Source: an uncultured Granulosicoccaceae bacterium (GTDB taxonomy: Bacteria; Pseudomonadota; Gammaproteobacteria; Granulosicoccales; Granulosicoccaceae). From it: a stretch of 56,046 nt of DNA. The translations under genes were made by a program, and so were the position numbers. Shown piece after piece: positions 19,258 through 30,381 of the stretch (its first letter is position 1; each line of letters starts with the position of its first letter). The notes beneath the pieces are model-generated. The model was not told the origin of the DNA. It saw only the letters and a program-made list of their open reading frames with translations, and ran no database searches. The stretch lies in the NCBI GenBank assembly GCA_937981955.1, contig CALJNA010000118.1, forward strand, positions 1-56,046, in the 5' to 3' direction.

Positions 19258-21838
19258 CGATGTTGACCAGCTTACCCGGTACAACAATGACCTTTCTTAC
19301 GGTATTGCCGCTAATGTGTTTCTGCACATTGTCATCAGCCAAAGCAGCCGCCTCGCATTCTTCTTTACTGGCGCTGGCGGCGACTTCAATGTTCGAACGA
19401 CGCTTGCCGTTAACCTGAACCACGAGGCTCAGTGAATCACGCACCAACGCTTCTTCATCGACTTCCGGCCAGGCTTCATTGATTAACGCTGTCTGATAGC
19501 CCAGCTGCGCCCACAGTTCATGCGTTACGTGTGGGGTGAAGGGGCTCAGCAGACGAATCAGTGCACTGTAGGCTTCATGAACCACTGCCTTGCCTTGTGG
19601 CGAAGAATCTTCAAATTTACCCACTTCGTTAAACAGTTCCATCATCGACGCAATGGCTGTATTAAATGTGAAGCGACGTTCAACATCATCAGTCACTTTG
19701 GCGATAGTCTCGTGCGTTTTGCGACGCAGCGACTTCTGTTCCGCAGTCAGTTCATCCTGTTCCACTTCTTGATCGCCGTAGCTTTTGTCTATCGCGCTAA
19801 CATCGCGCCAGACACGTTTCAGGAACCGATGCATGCCCTCAACACCACCTTCTTTCCACTCCAGAGACTGGTGCGGTGGCGTATCGCTCATTGAAAACAA
19901 ACGCATGGTGTCTGCACCATAGCGCTCAATCATTTCAAGTGGGTCAACGCCGTTGTTTTTAGATTTGGACATTTTTTCAATTCGTCCAACGGTAACGGGC
20001 TGGCCATCACTTCGCAATGTAGCACCATTGATTCGACCCTTGTCATCGTATTGCAAGTCGAGCTCGTTAGCGTTGTAGTAAACCGGTTTACCCGAATCGT
20101 CTTTCCGATGAAACGTTTCGGCAATGACCATTCCCTGAGTTAACAAACGGGTGAATGGTTCATCAGACTTTACCAATCCGGCATCACGCATTAGTTTGTG
20201 GAAAAAGCGTGCGTACAACAAGTGCAATACCGCGTGCTCTACCCCACCGATGTATTGATCGACAGGTAACCAGTAATCTGCTCGCTCATCGACCATTTGG
20301 TCGGCATCCGGGCAACAGTAGCGTGCGTAGTACCAGCTGGATTCAAAAAAAGTATCAAACGTATCGGTTTCACGAGTTCCCGGTTCGTTAGTTCCAGGTA
20401 CGGTGGTGTTGATAAATTCAGGATCATCTTTAATCGGTGAACGAACACCTTGAAATTCAATATCTTCAGGCAGCAGAACCGGCAAGTCTTCCTCAGGAAC
20501 CACATGCACATTGCCATCTTTATCGTAAATAACCGGAATAGGACAACCCCAGTAGCGCTGTCGAGAAACACCCCAGTCACGCAAACGATAATTAACCTTG
20601 CGTTCACCGGCCGCGGTTTCAACCAGGTAGTTTGCCGTTGCTTCAAAGCAGGCTTTAAAATCCAGACCGTCAAACTGGCCCGAGTTAATTGATACGGTGT
20701 TCTCTTTATCGGTGAACGCTTCAGTATCGATATCGACTGGCGCCTCGCTCGATTGCACCACCTGCACAATCGGCAAGTCGTACTTTTTAGCGAACTCATA
20801 ATCACGCTGGTCGTGTCCGGGTACCGACATAACCGCACCGGTGCCATACGTCATCAAAACAAAATTGGCTGCATAAACGGGAATTTTTTCACCCGAAATC
20901 GGGTTAATGGCATGCATGCCTAAGGCAATGCCGCGCTTTTCCAGTTTTTCCAGAACAGCTTCAGATGTACCGGTTTTCAAACATTCGGTTATAAAGTCTG
21001 CAACCTTTGAATCAGACTCGGCAGCCAGTCTGGCGTAGGGGTGTTCTGCAGCCACAGCCATGTAAGTTACGCCTGCGACAGTGTCAGGACGTGTGGTGTA
21101 AACACGAATCGGATCGTCATGACCTTCAACGACAAAGTCGAACTCAACGCCTTCTGATCGTCCAATCCAGTTACGCTGCATGGTTCGAACCGCATCCGGC
21201 CAACCTTCGAGTTTGTCAGTTTCTTCAAGCAGCTCTTCTGCGTATTGGGTTATCTTTAAGAACCATTGTGGAATTTCACGCCGCTCGACCAGTTCCCCGG
21301 AGCGCCAGCCGCGACCTTCTGCATCGACCTGCTCATTAGCCAGCACGGTTTGCTCAACCGGGTCCCAATTCACCACCGCCATTTTTTTATAGGCCAGCCC
21401 CTTTTCAACCAGCTTGGTGAAAAACCATTGTTCCCACCGGTAATACTCGGGCTTGCAAGTGGCAATTTCTCTGGACCAGTCATATGCAATACCGAGCTTT
21501 TGCAGTTGCTCGCGCATTTCATCAATATTCTGGTAAGTCCATTTTGCCGGTGCGGTGTTGTTTTTGATGGCAGCGTTTTCAGCAGGCAGACCGAATGCAT
21601 CCAAACCCATGGGTTGCAACACGTTGAAGCCTTGCATACGCTTGTAGCGAGATACAACATCACCGATGGTGTAGTTGCGGACGTGCCCCATATGCAAATT
21701 ACCGCTGGGGTACGGAAACATGCACATACAATAGTATTTGGGCCTGGACGGGTCTTCGGTGACCGTGAAAGCATGGTTTGCATCCCAGACCGATTGCACC
21801 TGGGACTCAATGGCTTTGAAGTTGTATTGATCCTGCAT
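19247..21838 (-). CDS. leuS: Leucyl-tRNA synthetase
   Basis: 863-aa class I synthetase that charges tRNA-Leu, full bacterial length. HIGH motif is in [18 protein letters not shown] (about residue 42). The editing CP1 domain has its threonine-rich site [16 protein letters not shown] and GVEFDF entry. The KMSKS motif is in [13 protein letters not shown] (about residue 620). The C-terminal domain ends [15 protein letters not shown] 21836-21838 matches the family N-terminus ([15 protein letters not shown]). Confidence 0.97.
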   Translation of the reverse strand: MQDQYNFKAIESQVQSVWDANHAFTVTEDPSRPKYYCMCMFPYPSGNLHMGHVRNYTIGDVVSRYKRMQGFNVLQPMGLDAFGLPAENAAIKNNTAPAKWTYQNIDEMREQLQKLGIAYDWSREIATCKPEYYRWEQWFFTKLVEKGLAYKKMAVVNWDPVEQTVLANEQVDAEGRGWRSGELVERREIPQWFLKITQYAEELLEETDKLEGWPDAVRTMQRNWIGRSEGVEFDFVVEGHDDPIRVYTTRPDTVAGVTYMAVAAEHPYARLAAESDSKVADFITECLKTGTSEAVLEKLEKRGIALGMHAINPISGEKIPVYAANFVLMTYGTGAVMSVPGHDQRDYEFAKKYDLPIVQVVQSSEAPVDIDTEAFTDKENTVSINSGQFDGLDFKACFEATANYLVETAAGERKVNYRLRDWGVSRQRYWGCPIPVIYDKDGNVHVVPEEDLPVLLPEDIEFQGVRSPIKDDPEFINTTVPGTNEPGTRETDTFDTFFESSWYYARYCCPDADQMVDERADYWLPVDQYIGGVEHAVLHLLYARFFHKLMRDAGLVKSDEPFTRLLTQGMVIAETFHRKDDSGKPVYYNANELDLQYDDKGRINGATLRSDGQPVTVGRIEKMSKSKNNGVDPLEMIERYGADTMRLFSMSDTPPHQSLEWKEGGVEGMHRFLKRVWRDVSAIDKSYGDQEVEQDELTAEQKSLRRKTHETIAKVTDDVERRFTFNTAIASMMELFNEVGKFEDSSPQGKAVVHEAYSALIRLLSPFTPHVTHELWAQLGYQTALINEAWPEVDEEALVRDSLSLVVQVNGKRRSNIEVAASASKEECEAAALADDNVQKHISGNTVRKVIVVPGKLVNIVAN

Positions 21839-21973
21839 GAGTTTAAAGCGCGCTGAAGCTGTTTGGCGTTGTACGGATCATACCTTAAACGGCGCGTTCA
21901 GAACTAACTTAGGGCATACTGTGGACCAACCCGCTTTTACGACGCGGGCTTCGTCCAAATGAAGGAATTCACG

Positions 21974-22297
21974 ATGCCTCAGTACATTTTGACCTATCAC
22001 GGTGGTTCGAAACCAGCGTCCAAAGAGGAAGGCGAGAAACACATGGCCCGTTACCATGCATGGCTTGGTGAGCTGGGTAATGCTGCTGTTGTGCCAATGC
22101 AGCCGGTTATGAATATGAAAGTCGTCAGCAGCGACGGTGTGTCAGACGATGCCAGCGCACATTCAATGATGGGTTACACGATTATTCAGGCTGAAAGTAT
22201 GGAGGCAGCAATCGAGGTAAGCAAAGCCTGCCCTACTTTGGAAATGAATACGGCTACCATTGCCGTAGCCGAATTAATGGATATGCAGGGCGGCTGA
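21974..22297 (+). CDS. YciI-like small protein
   Basis: 107-aa protein beginning MPQYILTYHGG, with WLGELGNAAVVPMQPV and AESMEAAIEVSKACPTLE, the pattern of the YCII-related/DGPF alpha-beta barrel domain. These are small dimeric proteins of mostly unknown function. The start is placed at ATG 21974 because AAGGA lies eight bases upstream. Divergent from leuS and convergent with the PhyH gene, whose stop abuts its own (no spacer). Confidence 0.75.
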   Translation: MPQYILTYHGGSKPASKEEGEKHMARYHAWLGELGNAAVVPMQPVMNMKVVSSDGVSDDASAHSMMGYTIIQAESMEAAIEVSKACPTLEMNTATIAVAELMDMQGG

Positions 22298-23107
22298 TCA
22301 GGTGTTAGCCACATTAGCAGACATAGGTATATCCTCGAACACGGCAGAGCGTGTTTGCGGTATCGGCTGATTGTCGCCGGTGTGGTACGTGAACACAATC
22401 GAGCGCTTGATGCTCGACGAACTGTTTTGTCCTGCAGCGTGCAAGGTTCTCGAATGAAAGAAAAGCACGTCTCCTGCGTCTAGCTCAACCGGTACAGCCG
22501 TGCTCAAAAGTTCAGCATTCTGCTCAAGGTCGGTTCTGAGAAACAAGGCAGCATCGAATCGACCTGGCTCAATCGTTAACCGGTGCGAGCCCGGAATAAC
22601 CAGCAAGCAACCATTGTCCACGTTCTCAGTGCCCAAAGCCATCCAGGTGCTAACCAATTCAGGTCGGTCAAAGCGCCAGTAGCGAATATCCTGGTGCCAG
22701 CTGGTCAGACTACTGTGGCCCGGGTGCTTGGTCATCACGCAGTTGTGATGATTCTGCGATAACATTAAATCTGTACTGCCCATTAGCACGCTCAGCGTGT
22801 CCACAAGAACGGCGTGGGATGCGCATTGACGAAACAAGGCATCGCGGCCGTATGCATGCAGCAAGCGACGTGGCGTCTGTCCCCCTTCGGCCCAGCGCGA
22901 CGATGGTGCGCCGGGATAATGCACATCGGCTTCAAATTCCACCGGCGCCAGCGCCGGATTTAATGATGCATCGATACGTTCGATGAGTTGGCCGACCAAA
23001 TCCGCACTAATGAGCCCGCGACGGATCAGAAAGCCATCGCGTACAAACTGCTCGGCTTCGATATCGCTGAGTTTTTTGGCACCCATATTTTTGGCACCCA
23101 TAGTCAT
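22298..23107 (-). CDS. Phytanoyl-CoA dioxygenase (PhyH) family protein
   Basis: About 269-aa Fe(II)/2-oxoglutarate oxygenase. The iron triad is HxD in SWHQDIRYWRFD plus the distal His in SRTLHAAGQN; the 2-oxoglutarate Arg is in SIKRSIVFTYH. Substrate unknown; bacterial members hydroxylate small metabolites. Starts at 23128, 23107 and 23101 are possible. GGGAG favours 23107 or 23101. The N-terminus holds a tandem MGAKN/MGAKK repeat coded by near-identical 15-base units. Confidence 0.85.
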   Translation of the reverse strand: MTMGAKNMGAKKLSDIEAEQFVRDGFLIRRGLISADLVGQLIERIDASLNPALAPVEFEADVHYPGAPSSRWAEGGQTPRRLLHAYGRDALFRQCASHAVLVDTLSVLMGSTDLMLSQNHHNCVMTKHPGHSSLTSWHQDIRYWRFDRPELVSTWMALGTENVDNGCLLVIPGSHRLTIEPGRFDAALFLRTDLEQNAELLSTAVPVELDAGDVLFFHSRTLHAAGQNSSSSIKRSIVFTYHTGDNQPIPQTRSAVFEDIPMSANVANT

Positions 23108-23148
23108 TGCTCCCACATGTTTGAACATACTCTTGTTAGGCTACGCAT

Positions 23149-26100
23149 ATGAGCAAAAATATCGTTATTAAAAACGCGCACCAGAATAATCTCAAGCAGC
23201 TCGATTTGACGTTACCACACGGCGAGCTCATTGTGGTCACCGGAGTCAGCGGTTCGGGTAAGTCAACACTGGCATTTGATACCGTGTTCGCAGAAGGACA
23301 GCGCCGGTATGTGGAGACATTCTCGCCCTACGCGCGGCAGTTTCTTGATCGCATGGATAAGCCCAAGGTTGATCGCATCGATGGCATTCCACCGGCCATC
23401 GCAATTGATCAAACCAACCCGGTGCGAACCTCTCGCTCAACCGTGGGCACCATGACCGAGCTGAATGACCACATTAAACTGCTGTTTGCACGTACTGCAG
23501 AATTGTACTGCGGCTCCTGCGGTCAACATGTACAACGCGACTCCGCGCAAAGCATTGCAGAGGATTGCCTGAACGAAAAGGACGCTGACAAAAAACGTGT
23601 AATGGTCACTTTCATTATTGATATCCCCACGAACTTTACCAGCGATGAAATAGAGAGCTGGCTCGCACGGCAAGGTTACACGCGAGTGCACAGACAAACT
23701 AAAAAAACCATCGAAGTTATTCAAGACCGATTACGCAGCACCAAAGCCAATACCGGGCGACTCGTTGAAGCTATTGAAGCTGCTTTGCGCTTTGGTCAGG
23801 GCACATTGAAACTATATGATTTAAATGACGAAAAAAAGGCAGTTAATCCACGCGCGTTTTCGGTTGCGCTGCAGTGTGCCAAGTGCAAAATCCAATATAA
23901 GCAACCAGTACCCAGCAACTTCTCTTTTAACTCCCCCATGGGCGCGTGTGAAAGTTGTCGCGGCTTTGGACGCATCATGGGCATTGATTATCGACTGGTC
24001 ATACCCGACGAATCCATTTCGTTAGCCGACGGTGCGGTAAAAGTATTCCAGAGCAAAACCAACCAGATTTGCCAGCGCGACATGATGCGTGAAGCGAAGA
24101 AACAAAAAATTCCAACCGATGTGCCCTACTCGCGTTTAACCAAAAAACAAAAGCAATGGGTTATCGACGGCGACGGCAAATCTGGTAGCAAGCACTGGTA
24201 CGGCGTTGCCGGTTTTTTTAACTGGCTTGAAGGTCGAGCTTACAAAATGCATGTGCGCGTCATGCTGTCCAAATATCGCAGTTACGAAGAATGCCCTGAG
24301 TGTCTAGGCGCGCGACTAAAACCTGAAGCACTGAACTGGCGCGTAGGTTCACTTGCCGACGCCAAATCCGTATTGCCGGCAAACGAACGCTTCAAGCCGG
24401 CAGGCTCAACGCTCAGCGATGCAAAGCTTGCGAAGCTGCCGGGCCTTAATCTTGTAGACCTTGTGCGTTTACCATTATCGCTGGCGAACAAAGTCGTGCA
24501 ACAGATGGTCAACGACGATGCTGATGATGCGACAGAACTTGTGCTCGATGAAATGCGCACGCGGCTTGGTTACCTGAACGATGTGGGGCTTGGTTATTTA
24601 ACCCTGGACAGACAATCAAGAACTTTATCCGGTGGAGAGGTTCAACGCATCAACCTGACAACAGCGTTAGGTACGTCGCTGGTGAACACTCTGTTTGTAC
24701 TGGATGAACCAAGCATCGGCTTGCACTCACGCGATATGGACCGCGTTGCGAAAATTCTGCAAAGGCTTCGCGACGCAGGTAACACGCTTATTGTGGTTGA
24801 GCACGATCCACAACTGATGTTGTGCGCCGATCGCATTATAGATATGGGACCGGGACCAGGCGCCGCTGGTGGTCAGGTGGTATTCAATGGTCCACCGGAA
24901 AAACTACTGGTCAACAAAAAATCACTGACTGCTGATTACCTGACCGGGCGAAAGAAATTGGCGTTCAACGCGGGTAAAACATCATCGGCGAAACAAACGG
25001 CGGCAAAAAAGAATTCGACAAAAATCGGCAACACGTCCAGTCAGACCATCGAGATAAGCGGTGCCAGCGGCAACAATCTGAAGAACGTGTCGTTAAGCAT
25101 TCCGCTGAACAAGCTGGTTTGCATAACAGGTCCAAGCGGCTCAGGAAAATCCACGCTAATTCAAGACACGCTGTATAACGCGCTTTCCGCAAAAAAAGGC
25201 CAGCCTAAAGAACTCGCGGAAGCGTTCAGCTCACTTACCGGCGACGAACTTATAGACGATATCGTACTGGTTGATCAAAGCCCGATTGGAAAGTCAGCAC
25301 GTTCAAACCCGGTGAGCTACACCGGTGCGTTCGAATCGATAAGAAAACTGTTCGAGAAAGTACCCGAAGCAAAAGAGCGAGGCTACAAAGCCAGTGCGTT
25401 CAGCTTCAATTCCGGCATGCGTTGTCCGGTGTGTTCGGGCAATGGCTTTGAACATGTCGAAATGCAATTTCTCAGCGATGTGTACATACGTTGCGGTGAA
25501 TGTAATGGGTCCCGCTACCGACCGGAACTGCTCGAAATAAACGTGTTTTGCGAGCATGAAACTTTCGGTGTATCCATTGCTGATGTTCTGGCAATGACGG
25601 TGGACAATGCGGTCTCGTTTTTTCGTGACGAGCCAGCAGTTATTCAAGCCCTGCAGCCATTGGCAGATGTGGGGCTGGGTTACTTGCAATTGGGACAGCC
25701 GGTACCCACGCTAAGCGGAGGTGAAGCGCAGCGGCTAAAACTTGCCGCGCATCTGGGCAAAGCCTCCGGCAAAAGTAAAAAACGCAGCGGAACGGGCCAC
25801 ACCTTGTTCCTGTTTGATGAACCAACCACGGGCCTGCACTTCAACGATATTTCTAAATTGCTGCTGGCATTTGAAAAGCTGGTTGAAAGCGGACACTCAC
25901 TGGTTGTCATCGAACACAATCTGGATGTCATTAACAACGCCGACTGGATTATCGATATGGGACCCGAGGGTGGCGATGAGGGAGGCAAAATTGTTGCTAA
26001 AGGCACGCCGCTAAAAATAATGGCGCATAAAACCAGCGCAACTGCCAAAGCCCTGCGCGAATACGGCGATGCCACAGACAAGCTGATACAAAGCACCATT

Positions 26101-28734
26101 GCAGAATCGCGTAAAAAGAGCACGGGCAAACAACGCGCAAAGCGCGGTCAAAGCACTAATGAATTCATTCATGTGCAGCAGGCACGCGAACATAATTTGA
26201 AAAATATTGATGTGAAAATTCCACGCGATGCGTTTACCGTCATTACCGGCATGAGTGGAAGCGGTAAAAGCACACTGGCTTTCGACATCGTTTTCAACGA
26301 AGGACAACGACGATACCTTGAGTCGCTTAACGCCTACGCACGACAATTTGTACAGCCAGCCTCAAGGCCCGATGTTGATGCTATAACCGGTATTCCACCT
26401 ACCGTTGCTATTGAGCAACGCACCAGCCGAGGTGGCCGCAAAAGCACGGTTGCAACCATGACTGAGATTTATCACTTTCTGCGTTTGCTATTCGTCAAAC
26501 TCGGAGAGCAGTATTGTCCAGACTGCGGTGTACCGATCAGTGCGCAATCGGTCGATGAAATTACCGCTCAGGTCATCAAAAAGCATCGCGGAAAACACGT
26601 TGATCTGTTTGCGCCCCTCATTGTTGATCGCAAAGGCTATTACACCGATCTTGCCAAATGGGCATTGAACAAAGGCTTTGATCACCTGCGAGTTGATGGT
26701 GAGATGTTGCCAACCAACAATTGGCCGCGTCTGGATCGTTTTCGTGAACACACCATTGATCTGCCCGTTGGGCGTATGAAAGTCGACGTAAAATCCGAAG
26801 CCGGGCTGGTTGCCGTTATTCAACGTGCAGTCGATTTTGGCAGTGGTGTCGTAAAAATTGGCAGTACCGCTAAAAACGAGACCTTGTTTTCAACATCACG
26901 TGCTTGCCCAAGCTGCCATAGCAGCTTTCCCGAGCTCGACCCGCGCATGTTTTCCTACAATTCAAAGCACGGCTGGTGTCAGGAATGCTTCGGTACGGGT
27001 GAGCTGCTCGCAGGCTTTGATGAAGAGCAAAGTGGTGAGGAGAAATCCTGGAGCAACACGGACGGCGAGGAAGCAGAAGTCTGCCCTGCCTGTGAGGGTC
27101 AGCGACTCAAACCTGAATCCTTATCTGTGTATTTCAATGATCACAGCATTGCACAGTTCACAGCGCTATCGATTGATAAAGCGGTTAGCCGATTTCAGAA
27201 TATCAAGCTGAACGAGCGACAAGCGCTGATTGCCCGAGACAGCCTTACAGAATTGAATTCACGTTTGGCATTTCTAAATGAAGTCGGTCTGGCTTATCTG
27301 TCACTTGATCGGGCAGCACCAACTTTATCCGGAGGCGAAGCGCAGCGTATTCGCCTGGCAGCCCAGCTCGGCTCCAATTTACGTGGTGTTTGCTACATCC
27401 TTGATGAACCAACCATCGGATTACATCCTCGCGACAATCGCATGTTGCTGGCCACCCTGGCAAGACTACGAAAAAAGGGCAATACCATCGTGGTGGTTGA
27501 GCACGATGAGGAAACGATCAACAGTGCGGAACACATTATTGATATAGGACCTGGTGCGGGCGTTCGCGGTGGCGAGGTTGTGGCCACAGGCACCGTAAAA
27601 CAACTGCGCAAGAACAAGGCATCGATAACCGGGCAGATGCTGGACAAGCCGCTGGTTCATCCACTCTATGCACCACGCGGTAAAGCAGAAAGCACCTTGT
27701 TGGTCAGCGGTGCCACTTTGCACAACCTTAAATCGGTCAATGCGACCATTCCGTTACATCAGCTTGTTTGTGTATCGGGTGTGTCCGGATCCGGCAAAAG
27801 TACACTGGTAAGGAGTGTGATAAACGATAACCTGCGCGGCCTGAATGCACAAAAAAGAAACCGAAAACTTGGTAAACCATTCGGTTGTAAAAGCATCACC
27901 GGCTGGGAAAGCATTTCACGTGTGCTCGAAGTGGACCAGACACCCATTGGTAAAACACCGCGCTCTTGTCCGGCGACTTACATTGGTTTCTGGGACACGA
28001 TTCGGCGCCTGTTTGCCGACACAACCGAAGCACGTATCCGAGGCTACAGTGCCAGTCGTTTCTCCTTTAATGTGTCCGGTGGACGCTGTGCCGAATGCGA
28101 TGGGCAGGGTATGCAACGCATCGAGATGAATTTTCTACCCGACGTAAAAGTGCCTTGTGATGTTTGTAATGGTGCGCGCTTTAACACTGAAACTCTCTCA
28201 GTGCTTTACAGGGAAAAGTCTATTGGCGATGTTTTGAATATGAACGTCGATGAGGCTGTCGAGTTTTTCGCAGCCCATGACACTCTGCATCATGCGCTGA
28301 AACTTTTACAGGATGTCGGGCTGGGTTACCTGACACTGGGCCAACAGAGCCCGACCTTAAGTGGGGGTGAAGCACAACGCATCAAGCTGGTCAGTGAGCT
28401 GGCAAAGGCCAAACCGGTATTGAAAGACAGTAGTAAACGGGCCGTGCTTAGCACACACACCTTATACATTCTCGATGAACCCACAGTGGGGCTGCATATG
28501 GCCGACGTTGAAAAGCTTATCCATGTGCTGCATCGTCTGGTGGATGCGGGCAACTCAGTGATTGTCATTGAACACAACCTCGACATCATGGCCGAAGCTG
28601 ACTGGCTAATTGACATGGGACCCGAGGGCGGCGACGGCGGCGGAAAAATCGTTGCCAGCGGCACGCCGCAAAAGCTGGCAAAGTCGAAACGCTCCCGTAC
28701 CGCGCCGTTTCTGGCAGACATGTTCAACCGCTAG
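23149..28734 (+). CDS. uvrA: Double-length UvrA (UvrA-UvrA tandem protein)
   Basis: 1861 aa, twice the usual 940. There are four ABC ATPase modules. Walker A: GVSGSGKSTLAFD (about 34), [13 protein letters not shown] (about 661), GMSGSGKSTLAFD (about 1034), GVSGSGKSTLVRS (about 1544). Signatures LSGGE-QR at about 493, 854, 1391 and 1735, each followed by a DEP-GLH D-loop. Four CxxC...CxxC zinc modules are present, two per half. UvrA recognises bulky DNA lesions and loads UvrB. One polypeptide here equals a covalent UvrA dimer, as reported for Chlamydia. Both halves look intact. Divergent from the PhyH gene, 41 bases between the likely starts. Confidence 0.93.
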   Translation: MSKNIVIKNAHQNNLKQLDLTLPHGELIVVTGVSGSGKSTLAFDTVFAEGQRRYVETFSPYARQFLDRMDKPKVDRIDGIPPAIAIDQTNPVRTSRSTVGTMTELNDHIKLLFARTAELYCGSCGQHVQRDSAQSIAEDCLNEKDADKKRVMVTFIIDIPTNFTSDEIESWLARQGYTRVHRQTKKTIEVIQDRLRSTKANTGRLVEAIEAALRFGQGTLKLYDLNDEKKAVNPRAFSVALQCAKCKIQYKQPVPSNFSFNSPMGACESCRGFGRIMGIDYRLVIPDESISLADGAVKVFQSKTNQICQRDMMREAKKQKIPTDVPYSRLTKKQKQWVIDGDGKSGSKHWYGVAGFFNWLEGRAYKMHVRVMLSKYRSYEECPECLGARLKPEALNWRVGSLADAKSVLPANERFKPAGSTLSDAKLAKLPGLNLVDLVRLPLSLANKVVQQMVNDDADDATELVLDEMRTRLGYLNDVGLGYLTLDRQSRTLSGGEVQRINLTTALGTSLVNTLFVLDEPSIGLHSRDMDRVAKILQRLRDAGNTLIVVEHDPQLMLCADRIIDMGPGPGAAGGQVVFNGPPEKLLVNKKSLTADYLTGRKKLAFNAGKTSSAKQTAAKKNSTKIGNTSSQTIEISGASGNNLKNVSLSIPLNKLVCITGPSGSGKSTLIQDTLYNALSAKKGQPKELAEAFSSLTGDELIDDIVLVDQSPIGKSARSNPVSYTGAFESIRKLFEKVPEAKERGYKASAFSFNSGMRCPVCSGNGFEHVEMQFLSDVYIRCGECNGSRYRPELLEINVFCEHETFGVSIADVLAMTVDNAVSFFRDEPAVIQALQPLADVGLGYLQLGQPVPTLSGGEAQRLKLAAHLGKASGKSKKRSGTGHTLFLFDEPTTGLHFNDISKLLLAFEKLVESGHSLVVIEHNLDVINNADWIIDMGPEGGDEGGKIVAKGTPLKIMAHKTSATAKALREYGDATDKLIQSTIAESRKKSTGKQRAKRGQSTNEFIHVQQAREHNLKNIDVKIPRDAFTVITGMSGSGKSTLAFDIVFNEGQRRYLESLNAYARQFVQPASRPDVDAITGIPPTVAIEQRTSRGGRKSTVATMTEIYHFLRLLFVKLGEQYCPDCGVPISAQSVDEITAQVIKKHRGKHVDLFAPLIVDRKGYYTDLAKWALNKGFDHLRVDGEMLPTNNWPRLDRFREHTIDLPVGRMKVDVKSEAGLVAVIQRAVDFGSGVVKIGSTAKNETLFSTSRACPSCHSSFPELDPRMFSYNSKHGWCQECFGTGELLAGFDEEQSGEEKSWSNTDGEEAEVCPACEGQRLKPESLSVYFNDHSIAQFTALSIDKAVSRFQNIKLNERQALIARDSLTELNSRLAFLNEVGLAYLSLDRAAPTLSGGEAQRIRLAAQLGSNLRGVCYILDEPTIGLHPRDNRMLLATLARLRKKGNTIVVVEHDEETINSAEHIIDIGPGAGVRGGEVVATGTVKQLRKNKASITGQMLDKPLVHPLYAPRGKAESTLLVSGATLHNLKSVNATIPLHQLVCVSGVSGSGKSTLVRSVINDNLRGLNAQKRNRKLGKPFGCKSITGWESISRVLEVDQTPIGKTPRSCPATYIGFWDTIRRLFADTTEARIRGYSASRFSFNVSGGRCAECDGQGMQRIEMNFLPDVKVPCDVCNGARFNTETLSVLYREKSIGDVLNMNVDEAVEFFAAHDTLHHALKLLQDVGLGYLTLGQQSPTLSGGEAQRIKLVSELAKAKPVLKDSSKRAVLSTHTLYILDEPTVGLHMADVEKLIHVLHRLVDAGNSVIVIEHNLDIMAEADWLIDMGPEGGDGGGKIVASGTPQKLAKSKRSRTAPFLADMFNR

Positions 28735-28809
28735 GCAAGGCAGACATGTAACCCGGGGCACACATTTTGCGTATTCCATCACAGTTTCGTCAAAAGACAA
28801 TCTGTGGTC

Positions 28810-30102
28810 ATGGATATGTTGGAAATTATTCGTACGGCAGCGAACCGGAAGCGTTCCGCCCTGATGCAATCGCCAATAGGCGAATTTGCCGTGCTAGGCC
28901 TGCTGTTGGCTGGTGTACAGGTGGGTCTTTCCAATATAGGCCCGGACTCACCAGCACCACAAACGGAATCAATTATTGTCAGTCAAAAGCTCGGCGACTC
29001 TTTGACACCGGCATTTCCCGAATCCATCACATCACAGCTTGGCGCTGCTGAAGTTGATCGGCTGGTAGACCTGATCAATCCTGTTGACACAGAGCTTACC
29101 AAAAACCAAACCATATTCGAAGACGCATACGAAACTGCATTTGCTGCAGAAGTTGCTTCAAGATCAAAAGTGCCAGCAACGATACTGAAACCCGATTTTT
29201 CCACGGCCACTAGTGCAGCGGTAAAAAATAACTTCCAATTCAGCCCATCACTTGGCTCTTCTTTCAGTCGTCAGGCGCGTGCCAATCTGTTCCAGGCCGA
29301 TGCATTACCTGATAACCAACTCGCCATATGGGATATCAACAAGCGATTCGCGCTGGCTAACAAATCGGTTAAAAAAGCCATCAAAACGGCAGTTAAAAAG
29401 CAACCCAAACCAAAAAACCGTTTTGTTGTCATGATTGACCCCGGCCACGGCGGATCAGATCCGGGTTCTATTGGTCATAACGGGCTGCAGGAAAAAGTAC
29501 TCACTCTTGACATTGCGAAGCGTGCACAAGCACTACTATCTGACCTAAACAATGTATCGGTTCTGTTAACGCGAAATGATGACACCGGGATGTCGCGAAA
29601 AACGCGAGTGCACAAGGTAAAACGCAGCAATGCCGATATGGTTGTGTCATTACACCTGAATCATCTTCCGCAAACCGATGTGAATCTGGTAGAGACATTC
29701 TATGCTGCGCCACACAATATTCTGGAGAGTATTGAAAAGCAGCAAGCGGCAGAGTCAAACGACAATATGATCAAAACCAAGGTCATTCATAATCACGATT
29801 TCAGCTTTACCAAAGGATCGCGAAGGCTGGCTTCCATGATGCAGCAGCGAGTATTCAATGAGGTTGTAAACAATAATCCGGATACAGACAATGCCGGTGT
29901 AAAAGAGGACACTCTGTATATACTGACACGCAGCTTCACCCCCGGTGTACTAATAGAAATGAGTTGCCTGAGTAATATACGTGAAGCTGAACGACTAAAA
30001 GATGTAGCTTATCGAAACAGACTTGCAGCAGCTCTTGCAGATGGAATTCGTGACTATTTGAGCACTCCTGCGGCAACAAGTCATTTAGGACCTGAAGTGT
30101 GA
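28810..30102 (+). CDS. N-acetylmuramoyl-L-alanine amidase (Amidase_3)
   Basis: About 430-aa peptidoglycan amidase. A hydrophobic N-terminal segment (EFAVLGLLLAGVQVGLSNIG, about residues 25-45) is a signal or anchor. A roughly 150-residue linker of unknown fold follows, then the Zn amidase domain from about residue 200: VMIDPGHGGSDPG (Zn His), EKVLTLDIAKRAQ (Zn Glu), VSLHLNH (Zn His) and LIEMSCLSNIREAE (catalytic Glu). There is no AMIN domain, unlike AmiB/AmiC. Starts GTG 28804 or ATG 28810/28816 are all possible; the site is weak. Confidence 0.9.
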   Translation: MDMLEIIRTAANRKRSALMQSPIGEFAVLGLLLAGVQVGLSNIGPDSPAPQTESIIVSQKLGDSLTPAFPESITSQLGAAEVDRLVDLINPVDTELTKNQTIFEDAYETAFAAEVASRSKVPATILKPDFSTATSAAVKNNFQFSPSLGSSFSRQARANLFQADALPDNQLAIWDINKRFALANKSVKKAIKTAVKKQPKPKNRFVVMIDPGHGGSDPGSIGHNGLQEKVLTLDIAKRAQALLSDLNNVSVLLTRNDDTGMSRKTRVHKVKRSNADMVVSLHLNHLPQTDVNLVETFYAAPHNILESIEKQQAAESNDNMIKTKVIHNHDFSFTKGSRRLASMMQQRVFNEVVNNNPDTDNAGVKEDTLYILTRSFTPGVLIEMSCLSNIREAERLKDVAYRNRLAAALADGIRDYLSTPAATSHLGPEV

Positions 30103-30230
30103 CGTACACACGCTTCTACCGAATTTTATGTGACGCATAACAACGAAGCCATTTTCCAATACCGGGAAAATAGACCCCATACAAAGCAGCGAAGGGACGG
30201 TAGTCAAGCCCCTGAACTTCACTGATCAGC

Positions 30231-30272
30231 AAACGCCCAAGCCAGTCGCCAGAGACGCTGCCTTGGGCGTTT
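30231..30272 (+). terminator. Terminator-like hairpin after the amidase gene
   Basis: An 11-bp perfect stem AAACGCCCAAG / CTTGGGCGTTT encloses a 20-base loop and is followed by TGCTTTC. It lies about 130 bases after the amidase stop. A short open frame on the other strand (30116-30361) is explained by this structure. Confidence 0.6.
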
Positions 30273-30381
30273 TGCTTTCTACCACCCCACTTCGCGTCCA
30301 GAACGTAAATTGTCGAGTTTCCTATTGCATTCGATCTGTTGAAATGCAACTCTCCACACATCTAAACAGTGGTTGATCGGC

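Noticed and set aside
28804..28806. GTG as the amidase start
   Set aside because: Possible, but the ATG two codons later is equally placed and more usual.
30116..30361. 81-codon open frame on the minus strand after the amidase gene
   Set aside because: It spans the terminator-like hairpin at 30231-30272 and has no ribosome-binding site.
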